Position numbers and translations under genes: made by a program
Shown here: in pieces, positions 1 to 10,591 of the stretch
Layout: each line of letters opens with the position of its first letter
Numbering within the stretch: position 1 is the first letter of the stretch
The notes under the pieces: generated by a model
Told to the model about the DNA's origin: nothing
Database searches by the model: none
What the model saw: the letters and a program-made list of their open reading frames with translations, nothing else
From: an uncultured Anaerolineae bacterium
GTDB taxonomy: Bacteria; Chloroflexota; Anaerolineae; J036; Brachytrichaceae
Direction: 5' to 3'
DNA: 64,000 bases
Assembly (NCBI GenBank): GCA_937927775.1
Contig: CALBEF010000021.1
Span: 53,832-117,831, forward strand

Positions 1-476
1 GGCAGGATCACACCACCCAGTGTGTCGATCAGCCCGATACGCCGCGTGATGATGTACAACGGAACGAGCGTGACGTGGATCGGGATCATCAGCGTGCTGA
101 GCAGAATCCAGAACAAGACATTTCGACCGGGGAAGCGACGCTTGGCAAAAGCATAGCCGGCCATGGTGTCAAAGACCACATGCCACGCCGTCACTGTCAG
201 CGCGACGATCAGACTGTTGAGCATCCAGTTGGCGTAGTATTTTGTGCCGCCGAGCAGCCGCTGAAAGTTATCCAACCGGAACGCCGGCACAAGAATCGGC
301 GTGAGCGGCGGTGTGCCTGAGATCGGCGTAAAGGCGTTGGCGAAGAGCCAGTACATGGGGAACAGCGCGATGACGGCGGTGACGATCAACACAACCATTG
401 CGCCAACTTTGCCCCAGCGGATGCGCAGGGCTGCCCTGCGCCGGCTCAGTGGGATAGAGGTGACTGCCTGTTCCAT
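1..476 (-). CDS. CUT1-family sugar ABC transporter permease, MalG-like (C-terminus beyond window)
   Basis: The minus-strand frame opens at an ATG at 476 (MEQAVTSIPLSRRRAALRI) and runs off the window at base 1, giving about 158 residues. A short basic cytoplasmic start is followed by a first membrane segment (MVVLIVTAVIALFPMYWLF) and then the MalG-type stretch ending IPIHVTLVPLYIITRRIGL. In CUT1 importers this subunit pairs with a MalF-type permease, here encoded 36 bases upstream. The EAA loop that contacts the ATPase would lie outside the window. Confident as a permease. The muropeptide-type substrate is inferred only from neighbouring namZ and anmK-murQ. Confidence 0.88.
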   Translation of the reverse strand, partial: MEQAVTSIPLSRRRAALRIRWGKVGAMVVLIVTAVIALFPMYWLFANAFTPISGTPPLTPILVPAFRLDNFQRLLGGTKYYANWMLNSLIVALTVTAWHVVFDTMAGYAFAKRRFPGRNVLFWILLSTLMIPIHVTLVPLYIITRRIGLIDTLGGVIL

Positions 477-512
477 TGGCGCTTCACCTGCCGGACGCGC
501 GCGCCGGCCTGT

Positions 513-1400
513 TTAATACTCCACATCGCTGCGCAACACACGAAACTGCAAAACAGCGACTGCTGCGATCATCACAAACAAGACGAACGCCTGCGCCGAG
601 GCCACGCCGAAGTTCAAGTCCTTGAAGCCGTTGTTGTAAATCTGCGTGACGATGGTCTGCGTGCTGTTGCCCACGCCGCTCGGCACCATCACGTAGATGC
701 GCTCGAACACCTCGAAGCTGGCGATGGTGTAAATCACGACCAGATACAGGGTGGTGGACTTGATGAGCGGCACCGTGATGTGCCGCCAGCGATGAAAGGG
801 GCCGGCGCCATCCAGTTCGGCGGCTTCGTAGTACTCGCGCGGGATGCTGCCGATGGCCGCGCTGAACAGCACCACTGCCGTTGCCGGCACGGTGAGCACC
901 GCCGATAGCGTGACGCTGCCCAGCGCAATGTCGGGGTCAGACAGCCAGCGCACCGGCGCGAGGCCCACCAGGCGCAAGAGATAATTGGCAAAGCCCCACT
1001 GCGCGTTGAAGATATAGGCCCAGGTCAGGCCGATGATCAGCGCGCTGGTGACAGCCGGCAGGTAGTACGCCGCTCGAAAAAATGTGCGCAGCCGGTTACT
1101 CAGCGGCTGGATCAGGCTGGCCAGGATCAGCCCAACCAGAATGTTGGCCGTGACGGTGAACAACGTATAGATCAGCGTGTTGCGGATGGCGCTGACAAAC
1201 ACGCCGCTGAACTGGGTGAATGCCGTCACATAGTTCTTGTAAAACGGCGTCACCCAGGCGCCGCCGCGCACGAGGCTGTATTCCTGAAAGGAAATGACGA
1301 GCGCCCATACCACCGGCGCCAGCACAAACACCGCGAAGGTGAGCAGACTGGGCAGGATGAAGGCGTAACTCCAACCGTGCCTGCGGATGAATCGGCGCAT
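513..1400 (-). CDS. CUT1-family sugar ABC transporter permease, MalF/UgpA-like
   Basis: This 295-residue inner-membrane permease has about six transmembrane segments and starts MRRFIRRHGWSYAFILPSLL. The EAA motif that docks to the ATPase is clear (EYYEAAELDGAGPFHRWRHI). I chose the ATG at 1400; the frame stays open upstream to 1445, but that part runs through an intergenic inverted repeat (1409-1450). It sits between the binding lipoprotein and the MalG-type permease in one minus-strand operon. No ATPase gene is visible, so the operon either continues beyond base 1 or uses a shared MsmK-type ATPase. Confidence 0.93.
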   Translation of the reverse strand: MRRFIRRHGWSYAFILPSLLTFAVFVLAPVVWALVISFQEYSLVRGGAWVTPFYKNYVTAFTQFSGVFVSAIRNTLIYTLFTVTANILVGLILASLIQPLSNRLRTFFRAAYYLPAVTSALIIGLTWAYIFNAQWGFANYLLRLVGLAPVRWLSDPDIALGSVTLSAVLTVPATAVVLFSAAIGSIPREYYEAAELDGAGPFHRWRHITVPLIKSTTLYLVVIYTIASFEVFERIYVMVPSGVGNSTQTIVTQIYNNGFKDLNFGVASAQAFVLFVMIAAVAVLQFRVLRSDVEY

Positions 1401-1408
1401 CTCAAATC

Positions 1409-1450
1409 GAGAATTGAGAAAGGCGCGGCGATCGCCTTTTCTCAATTCTC
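1409..1450 (-). terminator. Intergenic hairpin between binding-protein and permease genes
   Basis: Arms at 1409-1425 and 1433-1450 (GAGAATTGAGAAAGGCG and its complement with one extra A) form a long near-perfect stem. It lies after the stop of the solute-binding gene and before the first permease ATG. No clean U-tract follows. Such hairpins often stabilise the abundant binding-protein message and reduce read-through into the permeases; that role is inferred here. Confidence 0.55.
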
Positions 1451-1463
1451 AATCCTTCATGTG

Positions 1464-2843
1464 TTACTGCTCTGCAATGAGCGCGTTAGCCTCTGGCGCA
1501 ATCTTCTTCATCGCTTCGGCCGGATCCGCTTTTCCGAAGATGATGTTCTGATACTCCGGGTGGAACAGGCGAGTGAGCTTCGGCCAGGCCGGCGTCAGCG
1601 GGGTAATCCACATGTAGTCCAGCATCGGCACGAACTGATCCAACGGCGGCGCAACGTTGACCGACCGGCGCGCCGCCGGCGCCAGATAGAAGCCGGTGGC
1701 TGCCGTCTCACTGGGCGGCACGTCTTCCTGCACTTCGGCGCTGGTCAGATAACGCGCCAGGTCCATCGCGGCCTGTTCTTTCACTTTGTCGCTGGTAGCG
1801 GCCACGGCGATCACGCCGATAGCGCCCACGGTCAGGCGGTTGCCGTTGACGCTGGGCAGCGGATAGATGGCAAAGTTGATTTTGTCCGCCTTGAGCTGCG
1901 GGCTGAAGCCGGTGGCGTCCACGATCATGCCGTATTGCTTGTTCTTGAAGCCGCCCTTCACGTCCGAATCCTTCTGCGAGCCAAAGTCCGGCGGTGTGAC
2001 CTTGTGCGTCAGCGCCAGGTTGGCGAAACGCTTCAGGCCGGCAGCCGCTTTCTCGTTGTCGAAGCCGAACTTGCCGTCCACGATCGGGCGCGCAGCCGGG
2101 TCTTCGTTCATCCACAGCCCCCAGGTGTTGATCACGCCGGGGTCGATAAAGCCGCTGAAGCCATACACCTGCTCGCCGTTGGCGCGCTGGAAGGTGAGCT
2201 TGCTGGCCGTTTCAACAAACTGATCCCACGTCCAGTCCTTCGACGGCAGGTCCACGCCCGCCTCCTGGAAAACATCCAGATTCAGGTAGATGCCCATCGG
2301 CACGACCCACAACGGCCAGGCATACGCTTTGCCATCCTTGAGTCGCACAGCATCCAGCGTATTGGGCAGAATGTCGGCCTTGTCGGCGTCGGTGAGGTAG
2401 TCGTCAATCGGCGCGATCAGGTCATCCTTCACAAACGCAGGCAGCCGGTCGGAAGGCAAGCGCAGCACGTCGATGCCCTGGCCGCTCTGCAGGGCAGTGG
2501 TGAGCTTGGTGAACCCTTCGTCGTTGGGCGGATAGCCGGTGATCTCAACATTAATATCAGGGTTATCGGCCTCAAACTGGGCAATTGCCAGGTCGAATGG
2601 ATTGGCGAACTGGTTGCCGGGCGTGTAGCCCAGCACCCACAGGTTTAATGTTCCCTTGTAGCCGCTGGCGCTCTTGCGCAGGCCGCCTTTGGGGCTGGCA
2701 GCCGGAATCGGCGCAGGCGCAGGGGTGTCGGTCGCTGCCGGCTGCGCCGGGGCCTGAGGCGGCGCCGCAGGTGGCGCAGCGCACGCCCCTGCCAGCAAAG
2801 CGACCACGGCTGTCAGGCTCATGATGGATGCGCGCTTGCTCAT
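1464..2843 (-). CDS. Extracellular sugar-binding lipoprotein of the CUT1 transporter
   Basis: This is a 459-residue family 1 solute-binding protein. A signal peptide ends in a lipobox (LLAGAC, residues about 17-22), followed by a Pro/Ala-rich linker and a periplasmic-binding-protein-like domain (GTLNLWVLGYTPGNQF, then FDLAIAQFEADNPDINVEI), typical of MalE/UgpB-like proteins. The start at 2843 is supported by AAGGAG nine bases upstream; the frame opens earlier but without a ribosome site. It should be anchored outside the membrane and deliver ligand to the two permeases downstream. The ligand is unknown; operon context suggests a MurNAc- or GlcNAc-containing sugar. Confidence 0.93.
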   Translation of the reverse strand: MSKRASIMSLTAVVALLAGACAAPPAAPPQAPAQPAATDTPAPAPIPAASPKGGLRKSASGYKGTLNLWVLGYTPGNQFANPFDLAIAQFEADNPDINVEITGYPPNDEGFTKLTTALQSGQGIDVLRLPSDRLPAFVKDDLIAPIDDYLTDADKADILPNTLDAVRLKDGKAYAWPLWVVPMGIYLNLDVFQEAGVDLPSKDWTWDQFVETASKLTFQRANGEQVYGFSGFIDPGVINTWGLWMNEDPAARPIVDGKFGFDNEKAAAGLKRFANLALTHKVTPPDFGSQKDSDVKGGFKNKQYGMIVDATGFSPQLKADKINFAIYPLPSVNGNRLTVGAIGVIAVAATSDKVKEQAAMDLARYLTSAEVQEDVPPSETAATGFYLAPAARRSVNVAPPLDQFVPMLDYMWITPLTPAWPKLTRLFHPEYQNIIFGKADPAEAMKKIAPEANALIAEQ

Positions 2844-2863
2844 TGATCTGCACTCCTTTTCTC

Positions 2864-3712
2864 TCAACTCTTGAACATTCCTCTTTGCGATGATGCCGCT
2901 TTGTCCTCAAACAAACCAGCTTTTGACTGGCTCAGCGTTGATTGACGGCGCGATGGCAATTCAACGCTAAGCTCGGCGTAGAACACATACTTGTCACCTC
3001 GATAGTAAGACTCGACAGTTTCAAACGGATCGTCATTTTGGGAGTATGTGGTGCGATACAAGCGCAAGACCGGCCTGCCTTTCGCAATCCCCAGCAGCTT
3101 AGCCTCACCTGTCGGACACGGAACTGCCTCAAGCTGCTGCTCGGCTCGCGTTGGCGTCACGTGGTATTTCTGCGCCAACAACTGGTACAGCGACTGGTTG
3201 GACAAGTCCTCGTTCAGGATACCGCGACATAGCTTTTCGCTCAGGTGCGCGGTCTCGACGGCCACCGGCTCGCCGCTGGCCATGCGCAGTCGCTGCAACA
3301 CAATCACGTTGCGATGCTGAGCATCCAGCCGGAGGCGATGCGCCACCGGCGCTGTTGCCCGCGTCAGCGCCAGACGCAATACAACCGAGCCGGGCTTCTG
3401 GCCGCGCGCCTGCATGTCCTGTGTGAAACCGGTGAGGCGCGTCAGGTGCTGCGCAATGCGGGGCGGCGCAATGAAGGTGCCACGCCCCTGGTCACGCACC
3501 AATCGGCCCTCCATCTCCAACTCTGCCAACGCCTGGCGCACGGTGATGCGGCTGATGCGGAACTGCTCGCACAATTCGCGCTCCGAGGGCAGTTGCATGC
3601 CTGGCTGCCACTGGCCGGACTCTATGCGCGACAGAATCACCTCCTTCAACTGGCAATACAACGGCGTCGGATGCTGCTTGTCCAACACAGGAGATGTTTG
3701 CCAGGTGCTCAT
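2864..3712 (-). CDS. GntR-family (HutC/UTRA) transcriptional regulator
   Basis: The protein has 282 residues. The N-terminal winged helix-turn-helix spans about residues 10-75 (LPSERELCEQFRISRITVRQ), followed by a UTRA effector domain. HutC-subfamily members such as NagR and DasR sense phosphorylated amino sugars, which fits a cluster with MurQ (product GlcNAc-6-P). The start at 3712 agrees with a promoter at 3732-3760 that makes the more upstream in-frame ATG unlikely. It lies 20 bases before the binding-protein gene and probably controls the operon and itself. The effector is inferred. Confidence 0.9.
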   Translation of the reverse strand: MSTWQTSPVLDKQHPTPLYCQLKEVILSRIESGQWQPGMQLPSERELCEQFRISRITVRQALAELEMEGRLVRDQGRGTFIAPPRIAQHLTRLTGFTQDMQARGQKPGSVVLRLALTRATAPVAHRLRLDAQHRNVIVLQRLRMASGEPVAVETAHLSEKLCRGILNEDLSNQSLYQLLAQKYHVTPTRAEQQLEAVPCPTGEAKLLGIAKGRPVLRLYRTTYSQNDDPFETVESYYRGDKYVFYAELSVELPSRRQSTLSQSKAGLFEDKAASSQRGMFKS

Positions 3713-3727
3713 GATGTCATGACCAGT
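3712..3727 (-). promoter_or_regulatory. Candidate operator for the GntR regulator
   Basis: The minus strand reads ACTGGTCATGACATCA. This matches the DasR/NagR-type half-site ACTGGTC perfectly, with an imperfect second half (about 11 of 16 positions of the ACTGGTCTAGACCACT pattern). It lies between the -10 box and the gntR start codon, a position suited to autorepression. Assignment is by motif resemblance only. Confidence 0.4.
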
Positions 3728-3731
3728 TGGC

Positions 3732-3760
3732 ATTGTAAGGGGAAGTTGGCGCAAAGTCAA
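3732..3760 (-). promoter_or_regulatory. Sigma-70-type promoter of the gntR-transporter operon
   Basis: On the minus strand TTGACT (3760-3755) is separated by 17 bases from TACAAT (3737-3732). The predicted start of transcription is only about a dozen bases before the gntR ATG at 3712, so the message would be nearly leaderless. Confidence 0.65.
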
Positions 3761-3810
3761 CCCCACGCGATCAGGCGATCAGGCGTCAACCCATCCGGCG
3801 ATGACTGGAT

Positions 3811-4968
3811 TTACGCATACAGCAGACAGGCTTCGCGCCGGCGGCGAAAGTCGTCTTCCGCCGCCGGCCAGTCCGCGATGAGCGTCGCAACCGGCGCGCC
3901 GGCCTCGATCCCCGCGCGCACTGCGGCGTTGCCGATCAGCAAATCAAAATGCGGCGCGCGCCCCTCCCAGCTCGAGGTCAGGAAGGCAAATTGATCCGGC
4001 TGCGCAGCGCGACAGGCTGCGACGAAATACGCGCCCATGCGCACCGGCTGAAGCGCGTCGCGCGCCAACACGTGCGCCTGCGCACCCTGGCAGCGCTGGC
4101 CGGCGTGTTTGCCGGCGCTGGGAATGAAATGCGCGGGCCGAAAACGAATCCCCGGCAAACCCGGCGCGTTCAGGGCCTGCGCCAGCTTGTGCGCGTCCAG
4201 CCACGGCGCGCCGGCCACCTCAAACGGCAGCGCCGTGCCGCGCCCCTCCGAGAGATTCGTGCCCTCAATCAGGCACAGGCCGGGGTACAGGACGGCGGTC
4301 GTAATATGCGGCATCGCCGGCGATGGAGGCGCCCATGGCAGGCCGGTCTCGTCGAACCACATGGCGCGCCGCCAACCCCGCATCGGTATCACGGTTAAAT
4401 CGGCTTGCAGGTTGTGCTCCGCGTTCAGCCAGCGCGCCAGCTCGCCCATTGTCATGCCGTGGCGCACCGGCAACGAGGCAATGCCAACGAACGACTGAAA
4501 GCCCGGCTCCAGCAGCGGGCCTTCAACTGCCACACCGTTGATCGGGTTGGGGCGGTCCAACACGACAACCGGCATCCCAAACTGACCGGCGGCGCGCAAC
4601 GTGTGGAACAGTGTGCTGACATAGGTGTAGAAACGCGCCCCCACATCCTGCATATCGAACACCAATACATCCAGGTCGGCCAGCATGGCCGGCGTCGGGC
4701 TGTGCGTCTCCCCGTACAGGCTGTGGATCGGGATGCCCAGGCGCGGATGGACGCTGTGAGCGATCGGGTCAGCATCGGCTGCTGCGCTCTCCAGGCCGTG
4801 CTCTGGGGCGAAGAGCGCCCTGAGCGCGACTCCAGCCTGAACCAGCGCATCAGGCGCAGCGTGTAGATCCGGCGTGACCGCTGCGGCGTGCGTGACCAGG
4901 CCAACGCGCCGGCCACGCAGGGCGGCGGCCTTTTCTTTGAGAAGCGAATGCAAACCGGTGATCACCAT
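3811..4968 (-). CDS. namZ: NamZ-like exo-beta-N-acetylmuramidase (DUF1343)
   Basis: The 385-residue protein has DUF1343 landmarks: FAPEHGLE with the family's catalytic Glu, the FDMQDVGARFYTY block, LDRPNPINGVAVEGPLL, and LIEGTNLSEGRGTALPFEVA. Characterised NamZ enzymes release MurNAc from non-reducing ends of peptidoglycan fragments. No signal peptide is visible (start MVITGLHSLLKEKAAALRGR), unlike secreted family members, so this copy may act on imported saccharides. It diverges from anmK-murQ across 46 bases and is followed on the same strand by gntR and the sugar transporter. The later of two candidate starts was chosen because it fits the -10 element at 4983-4978. Confidence 0.87.
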   Translation of the reverse strand: MVITGLHSLLKEKAAALRGRRVGLVTHAAAVTPDLHAAPDALVQAGVALRALFAPEHGLESAAADADPIAHSVHPRLGIPIHSLYGETHSPTPAMLADLDVLVFDMQDVGARFYTYVSTLFHTLRAAGQFGMPVVVLDRPNPINGVAVEGPLLEPGFQSFVGIASLPVRHGMTMGELARWLNAEHNLQADLTVIPMRGWRRAMWFDETGLPWAPPSPAMPHITTAVLYPGLCLIEGTNLSEGRGTALPFEVAGAPWLDAHKLAQALNAPGLPGIRFRPAHFIPSAGKHAGQRCQGAQAHVLARDALQPVRMGAYFVAACRAAQPDQFAFLTSSWEGRAPHFDLLIGNAAVRAGIEAGAPVATLIADWPAAEDDFRRRREACLLYA

Positions 4969-4977
4969 AGTGCCGCA

Positions 4978-5007
4978 CTTATAACCCCGCTTGTGAAGCT
5001 TTACAAT
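4978..5007. promoter_or_regulatory. Overlapping divergent promoters for namZ and anmK-murQ
   Basis: On the plus strand TTATAA (4979-4984) and TACAAT (5002-5007) are 17 bases apart. On the minus strand TTGTAA (5006-5001) and TATAAG (4983-4978) are also 17 bases apart. Each -10 therefore overlaps the -35 of the opposite promoter. Both -10 boxes lie 7-9 bases from a start codon, so both transcripts would be leaderless. Confidence 0.5.
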
Positions 5008-5014
5008 CGCGCTC

Positions 5015-7093
5015 ATGCTGGTGCTTGGTCTCATGTCTGGCACGTCGGCGGACGGCGTGGACGCCGCGCTGGTTGAGCTGCGCGGCGCGCCGCCGCGCCT
5101 GCGTTGGCGATTGCTTCATCTAACCTCAATGCCCTACCCCGCCGATCTGCGCGCCGAACTGTTTGCCTGCTTTCGCCCGGAAACCGGCGCGGTGGATCGG
5201 TTATGCGCGCTGAATGTTGCGCTGGGTCGCGCCTTCGCAGACGCTGCGCAGGCGTGCATCCGCGCCGCCGGCCTGCGACCGAGCGATGTCGATCTGATCG
5301 GCAGCCATGGTCAAACCCTGTGGCATATCCCCGCCGGCGCGCGCGCTTCGACGTTGCAACTGGGCGAAGCGGCCGTCATCGCCGAAGCCACTGGCATCCC
5401 CGTCATCAGCAACTTTCGCGCGCGCGACATGGCTGCCGGCGGACAGGGCGCCCCGCTCGTCGCCTGCGTGGACACGCTGCTGTTCAGCGATGCTGCCCTC
5501 ACGCGCACGGCGCTCAACATCGGCGGCATCGCCAACTTCACTTACCTGCCGGCCCGTGGCGCATCAGACACAAGCGCGCCGGGCATGAGGGACGCAGTCG
5601 AGCCATTCGCCTTCGACACCGGCCCCGGCAACATGCTGATTGACGACGCCGTGCGGCGCCTGACCGACGGCGCGCAAAGCTATGACCGGGATGGAGCGAT
5701 TGCCGCACGCGGCCAGGCGCATGATGGCCTGCTGGCCGAACTGATGGCGCACCCCTACCTGGCACAGCGCCCTCCGAAGACCACCGGGCGCGAGGTGTTC
5801 GGCGCGCAATTTGGCGCGCAGGTCTGGGCGCGTGGCAGGGCGTTTGGCCTGAGCGGAGAAGACATCGTTGCCACACTGACCCTGTTCACAGCGACCTCGA
5901 TCGCTCAGGCCCATCGCGCCTTCTTGCCCTGTCTCCCCGACGAGGTAATCGTTTCCGGCGGCGGCGCGCGCAACGCGACGTTAGTGCGCTTCCTGTCTCA
6001 GGCGCTTGCGCCGGCGCGCGTGCGCCTATCGGACGAACTCGGCATGCCGGCAGAAGCAAAAGAAGCGGTGGCCTTTGCTGTGCTGGCTTACGAGACATGG
6101 CACGGCCGGCCGGGCAACCTGCCGGCTGCAACCGGCGCGCGCCACGCTGTCGTATTGGGCCACATCACACCCGGCGCGCGCAACATCATGACGCGCAGCG
6201 AGCCTGCTCAGCAGGTTACGGAAGCGGTCAACCCCAACTCGCGCGAAATTGATCGCTTGAGCGCGCTGGACATCGTGGATGTCATTAACAAGGAAGATCG
6301 GCGCGTGGCCGAGGCGGTCGCCACACAGCGCGAGGCGCTGGCCCGGGCGATTGACGCCGTCGCCGAGCGAATGCGTCGGGGCGGCCGGCTGATCTACATC
6401 GGCGCCGGCACGTCGGGCCGGCTGGGGGTTCTGGATGCCAGCGAAATGCCGCCGACCTACAACGCCGCGCCGGGGCAAGTCATCGGGCTGATCGCCGGCG
6501 GGCCGGCAGCGCTGACCCAGGCTATAGAAGGCGCAGAAGACGACGCCGAACAGGGACGCGCCGATATCGCCGCCGTCGAGGTAAGCGCGCGCGATTGCGT
6601 GATGGGCATCGCTGCCAGCGGCCACACGCCCTATGTGCTGGGCGCGCTGGCCGAAGCCAGGGCGCGCGGCGCGCTCACCCTGGGCCTGACGTGCAACGCA
6701 GACACGCCGCTGCACCGCGCCGCCGACATTATCATCGCGCCGGTCGTCGGACCGGAGGTCATCAGCGGCTCCACGCGCATGAAAGCCGGCACGGCCACCA
6801 AACTCGCGCTGAATACACTCAGCACCGGCGTGATGGTCAGGCTGGGCAAGACCTTTGGCAACCTGATGGTCGATTTACAAGCGACGAACAACAAACTGCG
6901 CGCGCGGGCGCAGCGCATTGTGGCCCAGGCGTGCAATGTTTCGCTCGAAACAGCCGCGCGCCTGTTGGCGGAGTGCGACAGCGAGGTGAAAACTGCCATC
7001 GTGTCTCACCTGGCAGGGCTGACGCCAGAGCAGGCGCGGGCGCGGTTGCGGCAGGCGGATGGCATCGCGCGCAAGGCGATCGAACAGAGCTGA
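5015..7093 (+). CDS. anmK-murQ: Bifunctional anhydro-MurNAc kinase / MurNAc-6-phosphate etherase fusion
   Basis: A single 692-residue protein joins two consecutive peptidoglycan-recycling enzymes. Residues about 1-388 are AnmK (GTSADGVD at 9-16, [22 protein letters not shown] with catalytic-type Asp201, SGGGARN), which phosphorylates and opens 1,6-anhydro-MurNAc to MurNAc-6-P. Residues about 392-692 are MurQ ([53 protein letters not shown]), which removes lactate to give GlcNAc-6-P. The halves are joined with almost no linker ([14 protein letters not shown]). The start has no Shine-Dalgarno but a TACAAT 7 bases upstream. It faces namZ divergently. Confidence 0.95.
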   Translation: MLVLGLMSGTSADGVDAALVELRGAPPRLRWRLLHLTSMPYPADLRAELFACFRPETGAVDRLCALNVALGRAFADAAQACIRAAGLRPSDVDLIGSHGQTLWHIPAGARASTLQLGEAAVIAEATGIPVISNFRARDMAAGGQGAPLVACVDTLLFSDAALTRTALNIGGIANFTYLPARGASDTSAPGMRDAVEPFAFDTGPGNMLIDDAVRRLTDGAQSYDRDGAIAARGQAHDGLLAELMAHPYLAQRPPKTTGREVFGAQFGAQVWARGRAFGLSGEDIVATLTLFTATSIAQAHRAFLPCLPDEVIVSGGGARNATLVRFLSQALAPARVRLSDELGMPAEAKEAVAFAVLAYETWHGRPGNLPAATGARHAVVLGHITPGARNIMTRSEPAQQVTEAVNPNSREIDRLSALDIVDVINKEDRRVAEAVATQREALARAIDAVAERMRRGGRLIYIGAGTSGRLGVLDASEMPPTYNAAPGQVIGLIAGGPAALTQAIEGAEDDAEQGRADIAAVEVSARDCVMGIAASGHTPYVLGALAEARARGALTLGLTCNADTPLHRAADIIIAPVVGPEVISGSTRMKAGTATKLALNTLSTGVMVRLGKTFGNLMVDLQATNNKLRARAQRIVAQACNVSLETAARLLAECDSEVKTAIVSHLAGLTPEQARARLRQADGIARKAIEQS

Positions 7094-7109
7094 GTTCGCC
7101 CAGGCCGCG

Positions 7110-10103
<2,994 letters not shown>

Positions 10104-10108
10104 CTTTT

Positions 10109-10201
10109 CGATTTTGGATTTTGGATTTGGGATTTTGGATTTTGGATTGAAGAACACCTCCGACGAGGCCCATCTGCAATCCAAAATCAGAAATCCAAAA
10201 T
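10109..10201 (-). repeat. Paired inverted ATCCAAA heptamer arrays in the valS leader
   Basis: In the valS sense direction one arm (10201-10177) reads TTTTGGATTT-type units. A spacer of about 27 bases follows, then the opposite arm (10149-10109) with five AATCCAA-type units that ends in TCGAAAAG directly before the ATG. The two arms are complementary and could form a long A/U-rich hairpin between the T-box terminator and the start codon. Confidence 0.85.
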
Positions 10202-10204
10202 AAA

Positions 10205-10243
10205 AGCGCCCTGCTCATCCTTATTTCGGACGAGAAGGGCGCT
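10205..10243 (-). terminator. Rho-independent terminator of the valS T-box
   Basis: Arms 10243-10228 and 10220-10205 form a stem of 15 pairs with one mismatch around a 7-base loop. The following minus-strand run TTTTATTTT is a good U-tract. Confidence 0.9.
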
Positions 10244-10534
10244 GTGTTTCCAGTCGCGCTTCGCGCGGTGCCACCGAACTTTGCGCTCAGACGCAGCCGG
10301 CTGCGGCGCGCTGAACGCACACTCTGACGCGATAACGGGCTTACCCGGATCGAGCTAACACGGTTGAGCCGCGCTTCACCCGATCAACTCCCAGGCGACC
10401 TTCGGCGGCTGCTCTCCCGCGCGGACTCTCAGTCTGTCGATCCGCGCTCCCTGTTGGCGCTGCGCGCTGCCAGCGCTCTGAGCGCGCGCGCCGCCTACTC
10501 CTCTTGTTCGTCGTCGTTGCATGATTCAGTTGTG
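10205..10534 (-). ncRNA. T-box riboswitch upstream of valS
   Basis: In the minus-strand transcript a GAGTA (AGTA box, 10499-10496) is followed by GGCGGC, which pairs with GCCGCC; next to the latter lies GAAGGTCG, placing a GUC valine codon (10399-10397) opposite the AGTA in the specifier loop. Further on, CGGTGGCACCGCG (about 10276-10264) is the conserved T-box antiterminator sequence. It is followed by a terminator (10243-10205). Uncharged tRNA-Val should stabilise the antiterminator and allow valS transcription. The variable base of the UGGN bulge is C, which nominally pairs with a G discriminator base; most bacterial tRNA-Val carry A there. Confidence 0.9.
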
Positions 10535-10540
10535 AGTGGA

Positions 10541-10546
10541 ATTATA
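10541..10546 (-). promoter_or_regulatory. -10 element for the valS T-box transcript
   Basis: A perfect TATAAT lies on the minus strand about 40 bases before the AGTA box. No convincing -35 hexamer is present; that region is occupied by heptamer units (10549-10569). Confidence 0.55.
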
Positions 10547-10548
10547 GT

Positions 10549-10569
10549 CGATTGCCGATTGACGATTGG
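10549..10569 (-). repeat. Three AATCGTC-type heptamers upstream of the T-box -10
   Basis: The minus strand reads CCAATCGTCAATCGGCAATCG, three units of the AATCGTC family, ending two bases before TATAAT. This short copy lies where a -35 box would be expected. Confidence 0.7.
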
Positions 10570-10591
10570 CGGGTGAGCAGTGGCGCCGGCC

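Noticed and set aside
1377..2648. Long open frame on the plus strand opposite the sugar-binding protein gene
   Set aside because: It is the antisense shadow of a clear solute-binding lipoprotein; its translation is rich in Arg/His/Gln and matches no family pattern.
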